Shown here in pieces: positions 16,141-23,953 of a stretch of DNA of 50,565 nt (the first letter of the stretch is position 1; each line of letters begins with the position of its first letter). The stretch lies in assembly GCA_018650165.1 (NCBI GenBank), contig JABIGM010000012.1:1-50565 (forward strand), written 5' to 3'. The DNA comes from Methanobacteriota archaeon. GTDB taxonomy: Archaea > Thermoplasmatota > Poseidoniia > Poseidoniales > Poseidoniaceae. The notes beneath the pieces are model-generated. The model saw nothing but the letters and a program-made list of their open reading frames with translations. It was not told the DNA's origin and made no database searches. The position numbers and the translations under genes are program-made.

Positions 16141-18723
16141 TTGTTCGGTAGTTACGCTTGGTAGTGTCTTTGTCGGCAATGGTTTTTGTGGCTTGAAGGT
16201 AACAATCAAAGCGATAACGACCAATTCTCCTGCAATGGCAAAGAATACCCAGGTTAGGGAAGATGACGAATCTTCGTCTATTTGCCCCTTACCTTCATCT
16301 ATAGTCACCACAGTACATCCCGTCGAGGACACTATGTCTCCAGGTGTGGTAGCTGGGCACAAATCATTCAAATTGTGCACTCCATCGCCATCATCGTCTA
16401 ATTTGTCTCCTGAACATCCATTAGAATCAACTTCCATTCCTGGCAGAGTATAACTACAGTCATCAGATGTGTCAACAACACCGTCACCATCGTCATCATT
16501 GTCTTCCATAGAATCAAAACAGCCATCCTGATCAAAATCTATGTGTATGTTGTCTAAAGATAAGCCGATATATCCGCGCGGACAATTGTCATCTGAATCC
16601 ATGAAACCATCTGAATCATCATCATCATCTTCAATGTCATCATGACACCCGTCGTTATCATGGTCGAAACTGCTATTCCAATTAATTTCACCAAGAGGGC
16701 AATCGTCTGATAAATCTAGAACGCCATCATCATCATCATCCGCATCTCTGTTTTCATCTTGGCAACCATCTTGGTCATGGTCGATACTATGTTCGCTTTC
16801 CCAAGGGTCTGTATCTCTGACACAATTGTCGAATTCGTCTTCAATTCCATCACCATCGGTATCTGATTCACATGCATCACCAATGCCATCGTTATCTAAA
16901 TCTGCTTGGTCATCATTTATTGCAGGGCATACATCCAATTGATCTACAAAGCCATCACCGTCTGTATCCACATCCTCGCAACCATCTTGATCTTCATCAT
17001 TTTCAATTGTTGAAGTCCAACCGACAGGGCCCTTGGGGCAGTTGTCATAATCATCTAGAATCCCGTCTTCGTCATCATCAAGGTCTTCTAATGCATCTCT
17101 ACATCCATCACTATCGTGATCGGTATTTGGTGCCGATATCCACCCTGTTTCTCCGGGGTTGCAATCATCCCAGTCATCTCCAACAGAATCTCCATCATCA
17201 TCATCATCACAAGCATCACCGCTCAAATCACCATCGGTATCTTGTTGATCGGGATTTGCAACCCGCGGGCAGTTGTCAGTGCCATCTGTTAAGCCATCTG
17301 AGTCATGGTCTCGTGCGTAATTCCAGAATGCAATGTCATCAGAGCCCGCTGCAGTTAGAGTGAAATTCGATAATTGGACTGTGTTTTGGATGTGTAAGCC
17401 GGCAACAGGTGACTCGTTTTCACCCAGTTGTAGAGAGCGCGCTGTATCGTCCCCCGAGCCTCCTGCTGAAATAGCCCATTCCCATTGATAGTTAGAATCC
17501 AGTTGGGCGAGGAATATGTCTCTTTTATCGCCATTTGAGTCCCAGTCTACCAAATTATCCAACCCCAATGTGAAATTTGCAGTGTAGGTTCCCAGCACCA
17601 ATATATTGTCACGAGAATCTATCGCTATGGATTCTATACTCTCCCAGCCACCGCCACCGCCGCGAGAAACACTGTTCCATGCGCCGTTTGTGGTTAGAGT
17701 GGCGTGGAACATGTCCCACCAGCCGCTGGATGTTACATTTTGAAATCCAAATTCGGCTGTTCTCTCAAATTGTCCAACAATATGCATTTTTCCATCACTA
17801 TCTATCGCACAATCGTTGACCCAATCATCACCAGTTCCGCCTGCAAAAGATGTCCAAGTGAAATTACCATCTCCGTCTAATTGTGCGGCAAACATATCGG
17901 CTTCACCAGATGAAGTTTCCATTTCTACAAACATTACTGAGCCGATGAATGTACCAGCCACATGCAGGAACCCATCACTTGAATAACACATGCCGCCAAA
18001 TGGCTCAATTCCTTGTGGGCTTGAGATTCCATTGGACCATTCCAATTGGCCATTTTCATCATAATGTAATATGCCAATGCTTATTCCATTAGAACCTGGA
18101 ATAATTTCGCTTTCTATTTCTATTGCTCCGCGGTGGAATATCCCTGCTGAAATTCCGCCATTTGGACTAACTGAGATATCAAATACCGAAAGGTCGTTGA
18201 TATTGGAGATTGTACGGACCCATATTGGAACAAAGGTATTGTTGGTGTATGAGAAGCGTCCGATAAATGCATCGCCTTCACCGGAGTCGTCTTCTTTGAC
18301 TAAATTTTGTGAAGTGATATTCACCTCACAGGCTTCCCCTGCAGTGCCAATACAAAAGTGGCCTCCGAGAATAATGTCACCTGACGAATGTAATGCAATT
18401 GCATCAATTCCGTCTGCACCATTACCACCAAATCCAAACGCTGATGTCCAATTACCATTCGAATCTAACTTTGCAACGAACATGTCTGTATCGCCATTAA
18501 ATCCAGTAGCTCCAAAACCATCATCTCCGAAAGTTGCGGCAGATGTATATTCTCCGGCAACAATTACCGTATTATCGTCTAAAATAACGTGTCCTGCAAG
18601 TATTTCATCGTCGAAACCTCCTGCTGATTGAGCCCAACCTAGCGGTTGCCCTTCTTCTCCTTGAACTGATACAACCGGAACAAGTAGGGCTACTACAATA
18701 GCCAATATGAAAGCGCGACGCAT
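15991..18723 (-). CDS. Secreted membrane-anchored protein: beta-propeller plus TSP3 repeats
   Basis: 910 residues. Signal peptide 1-22 (ending VQG), then about 450 residues of beta-propeller-like repeats of the form GWAQSAGG-DDE---VI--AGEYT--A-FG with LDSNGNW turns (SBBP-like), then classical TSP3 units (about 470-805: DTDGDGxxDxxDNCP with DDDDDGD stretches), a transmembrane helix near 820-843, and an acidic 65-residue tail. TSP3 repeats bind Ca2+; the protein should be cell-surface anchored. Its last 50 codons lie antisense to the leuS 3' end, so the acidic tail appears overprinted on the synthetase C-terminus. SD-like GGTGATG precedes the start. Confidence 0.87.
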   Translation of the reverse strand: MRRAFILAIVVALLVPVVSVQGEEGQPLGWAQSAGGFDDEILAGHVILDDNTVIVAGEYTSAATFGDDGFGATGFNGDTDMFVAKLDSNGNWTSAFGFGGNGADGIDAIALHSSGDIILGGHFCIGTAGEACEVNITSQNLVKEDDSGEGDAFIGRFSYTNNTFVPIWVRTISNINDLSVFDISVSPNGGISAGIFHRGAIEIESEIIPGSNGISIGILHYDENGQLEWSNGISSPQGIEPFGGMCYSSDGFLHVAGTFIGSVMFVEMETSSGEADMFAAQLDGDGNFTWTSFAGGTGDDWVNDCAIDSDGKMHIVGQFERTAEFGFQNVTSSGWWDMFHATLTTNGAWNSVSRGGGGGWESIESIAIDSRDNILVLGTYTANFTLGLDNLVDWDSNGDKRDIFLAQLDSNYQWEWAISAGGSGDDTARSLQLGENESPVAGLHIQNTVQLSNFTLTAAGSDDIAFWNYARDHDSDGLTDGTDNCPRVANPDQQDTDGDLSGDACDDDDDGDSVGDDWDDCNPGETGWISAPNTDHDSDGCRDALEDLDDDEDGILDDYDNCPKGPVGWTSTIENDEDQDGCEDVDTDGDGFVDQLDVCPAINDDQADLDNDGIGDACESDTDGDGIEDEFDNCVRDTDPWESEHSIDHDQDGCQDENRDADDDDDGVLDLSDDCPLGEINWNSSFDHDNDGCHDDIEDDDDDSDGFMDSDDNCPRGYIGLSLDNIHIDFDQDGCFDSMEDNDDDGDGVVDTSDDCSYTLPGMEVDSNGCSGDKLDDDGDGVHNLNDLCPATTPGDIVSSTGCTVVTIDEGKGQIDEDSSSSLTWVFFAIAGELVVIALIVTFKPQKPLPTKTLPSVTTEQSTVDDGGSQGDGSVTSADVDDTGLDVDSSEPQVATDEIGSDSEDVPLVE
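16300..17314 (-). repeat. In-gene array of classical TSP3 repeats
   Basis: Repeated DxDxDGxxDxxDxCP units, each with a Cys, alternating with short linkers such as GW-S and a DHDxDGC motif. Differs from the TQW-type array at 7687-9570. Limits are approximate. Confidence 0.75.
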
Positions 18724-18805
18724 GACTTCGCATCACCATCACTCACTTGAAATGATTTGTCCGTTGTCCGCAATATCAATGCCATACCAGTTATTACCAC
18801 TGAAT

Positions 18806-19279
18806 ATGGGGAAGGTTTTCACTCACACCGCTAGATGTGAATTGCCGCCTGAGTTAGTAGAACGGGCTTTATCCGCGTTTCTAAATCCAAGTACTTGGCC
18901 AGATTGGAACAGTGCGGCAAAAAGTATGCTTGCAACAAACCCCGAAGTTTTAGTTGAAGGTGACCACCTTGCCATTCATCAAATCATCAAAGGTGGCTTA
19001 ATCGAAGCACGGTGGCTTGTTAATTCGATTAGAGAAGGTGATGGTTTCTGTGAAATTGAATTGCTGGGCGAGGGTCAAAGTCGGAATGAACGCCCAATCG
19101 GTAATGGGTTGAAAGAACTAAAGATTTGCATTACATTTCTGTTTCAAGAAGAGGGAGGTATTGAGGTCCACAGTAGTTGTGAAGTTTCAAGACTCTTGGC
19201 TATTTTTGCAAATAGAATTAAAGCGTTCATGGAGAAACAAAGTCAACAATTTCTTGACGATTTGTCATCAATAAAATAA
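18806..19279 (+). CDS. START/SRPBCC-like lipid- or ligand-binding fold protein
   Basis: 157 residues from ATG 18806; ATG 18779 would add nine residues and an even longer frame reaches into the divergent gene. The beginning (VFTHTARCELPPELVERALSAF then PSTWPDWNSAA) is the signature of the SRPBCC/polyketide-cyclase superfamily, where a helix-grip fold encloses a hydrophobic ligand; the C-terminal long helix (LLAIFANRIKAFMEKQSQQF) also fits. No catalytic residues can be named, so the ligand is unknown. It may share a divergent promoter with the TSP3 protein gene (82-base gap) and lies 37 bases before the CDIN1-like gene. Confidence 0.68.
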   Translation: MGKVFTHTARCELPPELVERALSAFLNPSTWPDWNSAAKSMLATNPEVLVEGDHLAIHQIIKGGLIEARWLVNSIREGDGFCEIELLGEGQSRNERPIGNGLKELKICITFLFQEEGGIEVHSSCEVSRLLAIFANRIKAFMEKQSQQFLDDLSSIK

Positions 19280-19316
19280 GCGGTGTATCTATGGAGCGGG
19301 CGGGACAGCCTAACGC

Positions 19317-20366
19317 ATGGCGGATGGTAAAGGGCGTAATCAAAAGCGCCGCGGTGGAAAGGGTTCAAACAAACCCCGTCGCCACGGGGGCCCATCTAAA
19401 GCAACTCTGATAGAACGCCATGCTGAGTTTGATTTAGCTGCAAAAGATGCTGCAAAGGGCAGGTTTAGCAAGCAACCAAGGCCCATTGGAATCCCTAAAG
19501 ATTTCGAGGAGCCAAGACATTTTTCTTTCGAGTGGCCAAATACGCCTGTCTCTTTGAAAACTGAATCTATACTTGCTGGTAAAGTTGTACGAAAAGGAGA
19601 ATTCGGTTGGTTGCCCGATGAAAGAGTGGCCGAAATTGGTGAAATGGTAGATAATCTAGACATGACTCTAGATCAAGCACTATCTCTACGAAGCGCTTTA
19701 CTACAGCAAAAGACCGTTTATTCTCACGGACAACTACAATCTCGTGGCAAGGCATTGTTACGACTATATCGTGAGGGAGTGGGTATTGTCGATTTGTCGA
19801 AAAAATTTGATTTCCCGCCAATGAATATATTCCGAGTTATTTTGAAAGAAATGGGTTGGTCTAAATCTCGAATCAAAGAGACGCTCCGTACACCATCGAA
19901 ATTTAAGCAACGAGAAAGAAATGAATTTGAAGCTGCAGAGTCCGCAGACCGCGTTAGTAATGTGGACCAATCAGAAACTCATGTCAGGGCCGATTTATTC
20001 GAAGAAATACTTGCTGATTGGTTTGAAGACCAGGGCGTAAGGGTTCGAAGGCAGCCAGAGATGGTTAAGGAACAAATGAAAGAGCATGGGCGACCAATAA
20101 ACACTCCCGACTTACTTTTCCTCGACCATGTTGAATTGAACGGTGAGCCTGTTTCTTGGATCGATGCCAAACACTTCTATGGTGCTGATGTCGATTTCCA
20201 ACGCAAAAAGATATCCAAACAAGCTGCGAGATATGTTGATTCTTGGGGACAAGGCGCTCTAGTATTCCGCCATGGGTTCTGTAGCAATATGCACGTTCCA
20301 GGAACGGTTCTACTAGATTGTGGCCCGCTAGACTTGACTCCACTTGCACGTATTACTGAAGAATAG
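19317..20366 (+). CDS. CDIN1/C15orf41-type nuclease (TPD motif, PD-(D/E)XK fold)
   Basis: 349 residues. The first 30 are basic and Gly-rich (KGRNQKRRGGKGSNKPRR). A helix-turn-helix region follows (about 140-195: LLRLYREGVGIVDLSKKFDF, then MNIFRVILKEMGWSKSRIKE). The C-terminal nuclease-like part has the diagnostic NTPDLLF (about 262-268), then VSWIDAKHFYGAD (about 279-291), supplying the D...D-x-K catalytic pattern, then QAARYVDSWGQGALVFRHGF. This matches the TPD family whose human member, CDIN1, is mutated in congenital dyserythropoietic anaemia type I. DNA or RNA structure cleavage is expected but unproven. It overlaps the convergent pantoate kinase gene by 14 bases. Confidence 0.8.
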   Translation: MADGKGRNQKRRGGKGSNKPRRHGGPSKATLIERHAEFDLAAKDAAKGRFSKQPRPIGIPKDFEEPRHFSFEWPNTPVSLKTESILAGKVVRKGEFGWLPDERVAEIGEMVDNLDMTLDQALSLRSALLQQKTVYSHGQLQSRGKALLRLYREGVGIVDLSKKFDFPPMNIFRVILKEMGWSKSRIKETLRTPSKFKQRERNEFEAAESADRVSNVDQSETHVRADLFEEILADWFEDQGVRVRRQPEMVKEQMKEHGRPINTPDLLFLDHVELNGEPVSWIDAKHFYGADVDFQRKKISKQAARYVDSWGQGALVFRHGFCSNMHVPGTVLLDCGPLDLTPLARITEE

Positions 20367-21276
20367 TTTCAAGCACACCTAAACCAAGACTTCTCAGCCT
20401 AGATGCTAGTTCGCCATAATCAGGTATGTTGTGGAGTTTCTTTGGTACGATAATCAAAGATGTTCCCAGCATGCATAGATGGCAACTCATTGATTCATCT
20501 GCTTGCTCCAATACAATGCTGAGTAACTTTGCCCGCTCTCTCTCTTCGAGTAAACCTGATTCTAAAGCGAACCTATCTGCTTCATCAAGTAACATCTCCC
20601 AAATACTTTGATTCCAATCATATTTCTTTAAACGACTTACTGCCGAATCTCCCGCCTCTGTTATTTTTGCTTTCCATTCTGGATCGTCGATATAAGTTCC
20701 AGTATGGGTACTTCCATCGGGGTCCCATACCAATAAGGCTGGACATCCTACGTCAAATCCAAACGCTTTGCCAGGGAAGGGGGGGCTTCCCGGAGTGACT
20801 CTTAGTTCACATCCGCCAGCCCACAAGCCCAAAATGTCACCAAGACCTCCTGAATGCTTTCTTTCCAATCGATGGGCTAACCGGGCTAACTGTCCTTCAT
20901 CCCCACAATCGAATACTTCCCCTAATGCTAGGCTTGCTGCTAAAAGGCCTGCACCTGACATCCCGAATCCTTGGGAAATAGGAAGTTCTAATCTAACATC
21001 AATTTCAACATTTGAATCTACATTGAAAATTTCTCTAAAGGATATCAGTAAATCTGCATACAGATTAGCACCTTTTGGAAATGGTTGTCCATCTACGTGC
21101 GTAACTGTAATTTTATCAGAGTCGTTGTCGGAAATTTTTACTGAAACTTCTACTCCGTCCTCTAGGCACAATCCCGCTCCACGAGAACCTTGATTACGCG
21201 CTAGTAGAGATTTGGAATGGATTGAAAATAAAAGGGTGACGTGTCCTCCCGCTTGGACTACTACCCCATCCATCAT
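20353..21276 (-). CDS. Pantoate kinase (archaeal CoA pathway, GHMP family)
   Basis: 307 residues. GHMP landmarks: GGHVTLLFSI at the start, SRGAGLCLEDGV (about 32-43), the ATP-binding PISQGFGMSGAGLLAASLAL (about 108-127), and SGGLGDILGLWAGG (about 146-159), which is characteristic of archaeal pantoate kinase. This enzyme phosphorylates pantoate before condensation with beta-alanine, replacing the bacterial PanC/CoaA route; the partner phosphopantothenate synthetase is not in this window. Two adjacent ATG codons open the gene. A small inverted repeat (TAGCG-N5-CGCTA) lies two bases before the start. Confidence 0.88.
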   Translation of the reverse strand: MMDGVVVQAGGHVTLLFSIHSKSLLARNQGSRGAGLCLEDGVEVSVKISDNDSDKITVTHVDGQPFPKGANLYADLLISFREIFNVDSNVEIDVRLELPISQGFGMSGAGLLAASLALGEVFDCGDEGQLARLAHRLERKHSGGLGDILGLWAGGCELRVTPGSPPFPGKAFGFDVGCPALLVWDPDGSTHTGTYIDDPEWKAKITEAGDSAVSRLKKYDWNQSIWEMLLDEADRFALESGLLEERERAKLLSIVLEQADESMSCHLCMLGTSLIIVPKKLHNIPDYGELASRLRSLGLGVLETILQ

Positions 21277-21278
21277 GC

Positions 21279-21293
21279 TAGCGCTATACGCTA
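21279..21293 (-). promoter_or_regulatory. Inverted repeat just before the pantoate kinase start
   Basis: On the minus strand TAGCG-TATAG-CGCTA is followed by GC and ATG. Arms are 5 bp and perfect; the loop holds a TATA-like core. It could be an operator or a small RNA hairpin near the start codon. Short arms make chance occurrence possible. Confidence 0.35.
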
Positions 21294-21336
21294 CAGGTCA
21301 TCATGCTTCTCCAATATGGAGTAGGGTTTGATTGAT

Positions 21337-22263
21337 TCAAGCAAGAGCTACGTCAATTTCGCCAGTGATTTTCTCAAAGCGTGAAACTAACTCACCGCAA
21401 GCAGCGTTGAAGATTTCTTCTGGACTTAGAGAGCCATCGGATTCGAAGGAGAAAATGTATTCTCCATCCAGATCTTCCATTACAATGGCATTATCAAACG
21501 CTTCATCGCGTCCAGTTCCATATCCAATTTGGTGCATTGCACGCTCAAGGTCTAGAACGGAGTCCACATCTGAGCATTCTTTTTTAGTGAATAGTTTTGA
21601 ATTGATTGCACGACCAGATTTTGAAGTTAGGTCCAAATCGAATAGAACATTTGCCTTCTTTGGCTTAGATAGTACAGCCTTCTGGCGAGGTTGGAAAGTT
21701 ACTGCTGCCGCAGGGCACCATTTTGCATGTTCTCGACCACGGCCCAATGTTGCATAAGCGTACAATTCAAGGTATTGTCCTGATGAAAGAGTAGTCAAAG
21801 GAATTCTAGCGTGTTCTTCCTTAATCTGAAGTTTGGTTTCTCCAAGTACATTCAGATCACCTGCATATACTGTCTTGAATTGTTCATCTGAATCTGAATT
21901 AGGTCCACGAATCGACAAGTGATAGATAATTTGTGACAATGGAGACCCCCATTGGTCTTCTGGAAGATTCTCATTGTTAGGGTCGTCTTCAGGGAATTGG
22001 AATTCTTCAAGGAAAGTAGGTACCGGAACCATAGCTAAACGGTGAGCAAGTACTTCATCAGGCAATACGTTGACTGATTCAATAACTTCTCCTTGATTAT
22101 CTTGAGTTACTCCCTGCTCGAATCGAACTTTGGTGATTGCCATCTTTGGCACATCTGCGAGTATAGCACGGCGAAGGCTGTTTACCTGCGCTGCGTTTGT
22201 CTCTGACAAAATAATACGAATCTTGTTACCTTTTGGCCAACCTTCAACAATTTGCGCCTTCAT
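21337..22263 (-). CDS. rpoD: DNA-directed RNA polymerase subunit D (Rpb3/alpha homologue)
   Basis: 308 residues from ATG 22263. The frame also has GTG 22272, but that GTG lies inside the SD-like GAGGTG, so the ATG is preferred. The alpha-motif region is clear: NSLRRAILADVPKMAI (about 29-44) and ESVNVLPDEVLAHRLAMVPV (about 62-81). Subunit D dimerises with subunit L to seed RNA polymerase assembly. The insert domain that carries a Fe-S cluster in some archaea has too few Cys here, so no cluster is expected. The length is above usual, partly from an acidic insert EDDPNNENLPEDQW. It is last in the uS13-uS4-uS11-RpoD operon, the common archaeal order. Confidence 0.95.
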   Translation of the reverse strand: MKAQIVEGWPKGNKIRIILSETNAAQVNSLRRAILADVPKMAITKVRFEQGVTQDNQGEVIESVNVLPDEVLAHRLAMVPVPTFLEEFQFPEDDPNNENLPEDQWGSPLSQIIYHLSIRGPNSDSDEQFKTVYAGDLNVLGETKLQIKEEHARIPLTTLSSGQYLELYAYATLGRGREHAKWCPAAAVTFQPRQKAVLSKPKKANVLFDLDLTSKSGRAINSKLFTKKECSDVDSVLDLERAMHQIGYGTGRDEAFDNAIVMEDLDGEYIFSFESDGSLSPEEIFNAACGELVSRFEKITGEIDVALA

Positions 22264-22281
22264 TTTAAACACCTCAGAATC

Positions 22282-22662
22282 TCAGACACGGCGCCCACGG
22301 CGTCCGCCCTTTTTCTTCGTTCCATCGTGAGCGATAGGAGTTACGTCTTCAATACGAGTGACGGTAACTCCTGCACGAGTAAGAGCACGAATTGCAGCTT
22401 GGGCTCCAGGGCCTGTACTGTTAGACTTGTTACCACCTGGGCCGCGGTACTTGACGATAACTTGTGTGAATTCTCTTTCCTTTAATTGGTCAGCCATGCG
22501 CTCTGCAGCACGTGTTGCTGCGAATTGGCCACCAGAGTCCTTTGAGGACTTTACTACCTGTCCGCCTGAACAGGTTGCAATGGTTTCTGCCCCGGTTAAA
22601 TCGGTAGCAGTCATCAAAACATTGTTGTAACTAGAGAAGATATTGATGATAGCCTTACGCAT
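22282..22662 (-). CDS. rps11: Small ribosomal subunit protein uS11
   Basis: 126 residues from ATG 22662, which overlaps the uS4 stop by one base (TGATG); an in-frame GTG one codon earlier is unlikely. Conserved stretches: IFSSYNNVLMTATDLTG, YRGPGGNKSNSTGPGAQAAI and the basic C-terminus DVTPIAHDGTKKKGGRRGRR. uS11 binds 16S rRNA in the platform near the E site. Confidence 0.97.
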   Translation of the reverse strand: MRKAIINIFSSYNNVLMTATDLTGAETIATCSGGQVVKSSKDSGGQFAATRAAERMADQLKEREFTQVIVKYRGPGGNKSNSTGPGAQAAIRALTRAGVTVTRIEDVTPIAHDGTKKKGGRRGRRV

Positions 22663-23327
22663 CACTCATCGCCTCCTTCTTTTGTAACTGTATCTTCAGC
22701 CTTGGGTGCTTCAGCAGCGGATTCGTTTACTGTTGTTGCTTCTGACTGAGTGAATTCAGGATCGACTTCTTCTACTGCGTATTCTGCAGATTCACGAACT
22801 CCGAGAATTGTTTGTCGGATTACGTGGTTCTCGTCGTTCAGATTAGAGCGTGGGTGGTAACGAATTAATTCTTCTTCGTCACGAGATACTGGGTATGATG
22901 GGATTGTAACTTTCTGATCACCGAGGCAAATCTGGCCGTGGGTTACTAGTTGGCGTGCTTGCTTCATGGTTGAAGCCAGTCCCTTGTAATATACTTGAGC
23001 TTGTAGACGGCGATTGAGGATATCCTCAGCAGAAAGAGAAAGGATGTCATCCAGAATTGCATCACTTGCGATAAGCCCTTTGCGATTTAGAGACGCTAGT
23101 AGTGCATCTTTTTCACGAGAGTAGTGGCCTTCGGTTGTATCGACACGTCCAATCAACTTCATTGCTTGGCCACGAATACGGCGTAGAGCGGACTTGGCTT
23201 TCCAAATCTCTGTCATGTTTTTCAAACCGTGGTTTGAACGAATAGCGTGTTCTTCTGCAATTCTGTCAGCCTTCCATGGGTGCGGAGGTGTGTCGTACTT
23301 AGGGCGAGCAAATTTTGGATGTCCCAT
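22662..23327 (-). CDS. rps4: Small ribosomal subunit protein uS4 with acidic tail
   Basis: 221 residues, longer than the common archaeal length. Archaeal-type opening GHPKFARPKYDTPPHPWKADR, and an S4 RNA-binding domain containing QLVTHGQICLGDQKVTIPSY (about 126-145). The last 35 or so residues form an acidic Glu/Ala/Thr-rich extension not needed for the fold. The start has AGGAGGAATTAGAA before ATG, a strong ribosome binding site. uS4 is a primary 16S rRNA binder and, in bacteria, represses its own operon by binding an mRNA leader, which makes the foldable leader upstream of uS13 notable. Confidence 0.96.
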   Translation of the reverse strand: MGHPKFARPKYDTPPHPWKADRIAEEHAIRSNHGLKNMTEIWKAKSALRRIRGQAMKLIGRVDTTEGHYSREKDALLASLNRKGLIASDAILDDILSLSAEDILNRRLQAQVYYKGLASTMKQARQLVTHGQICLGDQKVTIPSYPVSRDEEELIRYHPRSNLNDENHVIRQTILGVRESAEYAVEEVDPEFTQSEATTVNESAAEAPKAEDTVTKEGGDE

Positions 23328-23342
23328 TTCTAATTCCTCCTA

Positions 23343-23804
23343 TCACTTCTTGCGCTGTACTCCAAGAGTCAGTCCAAAACGGCCATTTGAGCGACCGCGC
23401 TGTCCACGTACCTTGTGGCCGCCAGCATGGCGGATTCCACGGTAACATTTGATTGAACGAAGACGAGAAATATCGTCTTCGTTTGTGAGTTTGAGGTCTT
23501 GTCCGACCAGATGAAGTTCATCACCTGATTCGAGGTCGTGTTGGCGGTTTAGCATCCAAACTTCGACATTTTGTGAATAGTCGCCAATTGCTTGGCGAAG
23601 TGTTTCTTGTTGTGTGGCATCTAGGTGGCCTGCTTTCATACCAGGATCGAATCCTGTAATTCCACAAATCATTGAAGCGGTTCGGTCACCAATACCGCGG
23701 ACTGCGGTTAAGGCGGTTCCTAGAGGCTTGAGACCGTCGATATCGGTATCCGCCATGCGAAGCATGTAGGAGAAATCGTCTCCCAAATCCTGTTCTTTTG
23801 CCAT
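23343..23804 (-). CDS. rps13: Small ribosomal subunit protein uS13
   Basis: 153 residues. Landmarks: helix-two-turn-helix AVRGIGDRTASMICGITG (about 34-51) and the basic C-terminus CYRGIRHAGGHKVRGQRGRS NGR-type tail that contacts tRNA and the head of the subunit. AGGTGA lies 6 bases before ATG. It is the first gene of the operon with uS4, uS11 and RpoD, preceded by a 149-base gap with predicted RNA structure. Confidence 0.96.
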   Translation of the reverse strand: MAKEQDLGDDFSYMLRMADTDIDGLKPLGTALTAVRGIGDRTASMICGITGFDPGMKAGHLDATQQETLRQAIGDYSQNVEVWMLNRQHDLESGDELHLVGQDLKLTNEDDISRLRSIKCYRGIRHAGGHKVRGQRGRSNGRFGLTLGVQRKK

Positions 23805-23881
23805 GATGGTTCACCTGTATAACGCGTACAACATGATGTCGAGCGACTTTGCGACAAACCACCCCTATATCAAGACCGCGA

Positions 23882-23941
23882 TACGGCATTCGCGAGACTG
23901 CGCCACGAACTGTTGGCTACTCCAACCTGCTGTTCGCCGTA
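23882..23941 (-). ncRNA. Foldable leader element upstream of the uS13 operon
   Basis: A closing stem of 6 bp (23936-23941 with 23882-23887) encloses two arms on the minus-strand transcript: a long arm with GAAC/GTTC outer (23932-23935 with 23907-23910) and GTTGG/CCAAC inner stems (23922-23926 with 23912-23916) around an AGTAG loop, and a short GCG/CGC hairpin. This looks like a three-way junction 78-137 bases before the uS13 start. It may be an r-protein autoregulatory leader, or a processing or termination structure after the methyltransferase gene. Found by eye; covariation not tested. Confidence 0.45.
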
Positions 23942-23953
23942 CTTAGAGCCATC

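Noticed and set aside
16872..17363. 163-residue His-rich open frame on the plus strand
   Set aside because: It is the antisense of Asp-rich TSP3 codons (GAT read as ATC/CAT); no ribosome site and no homology.
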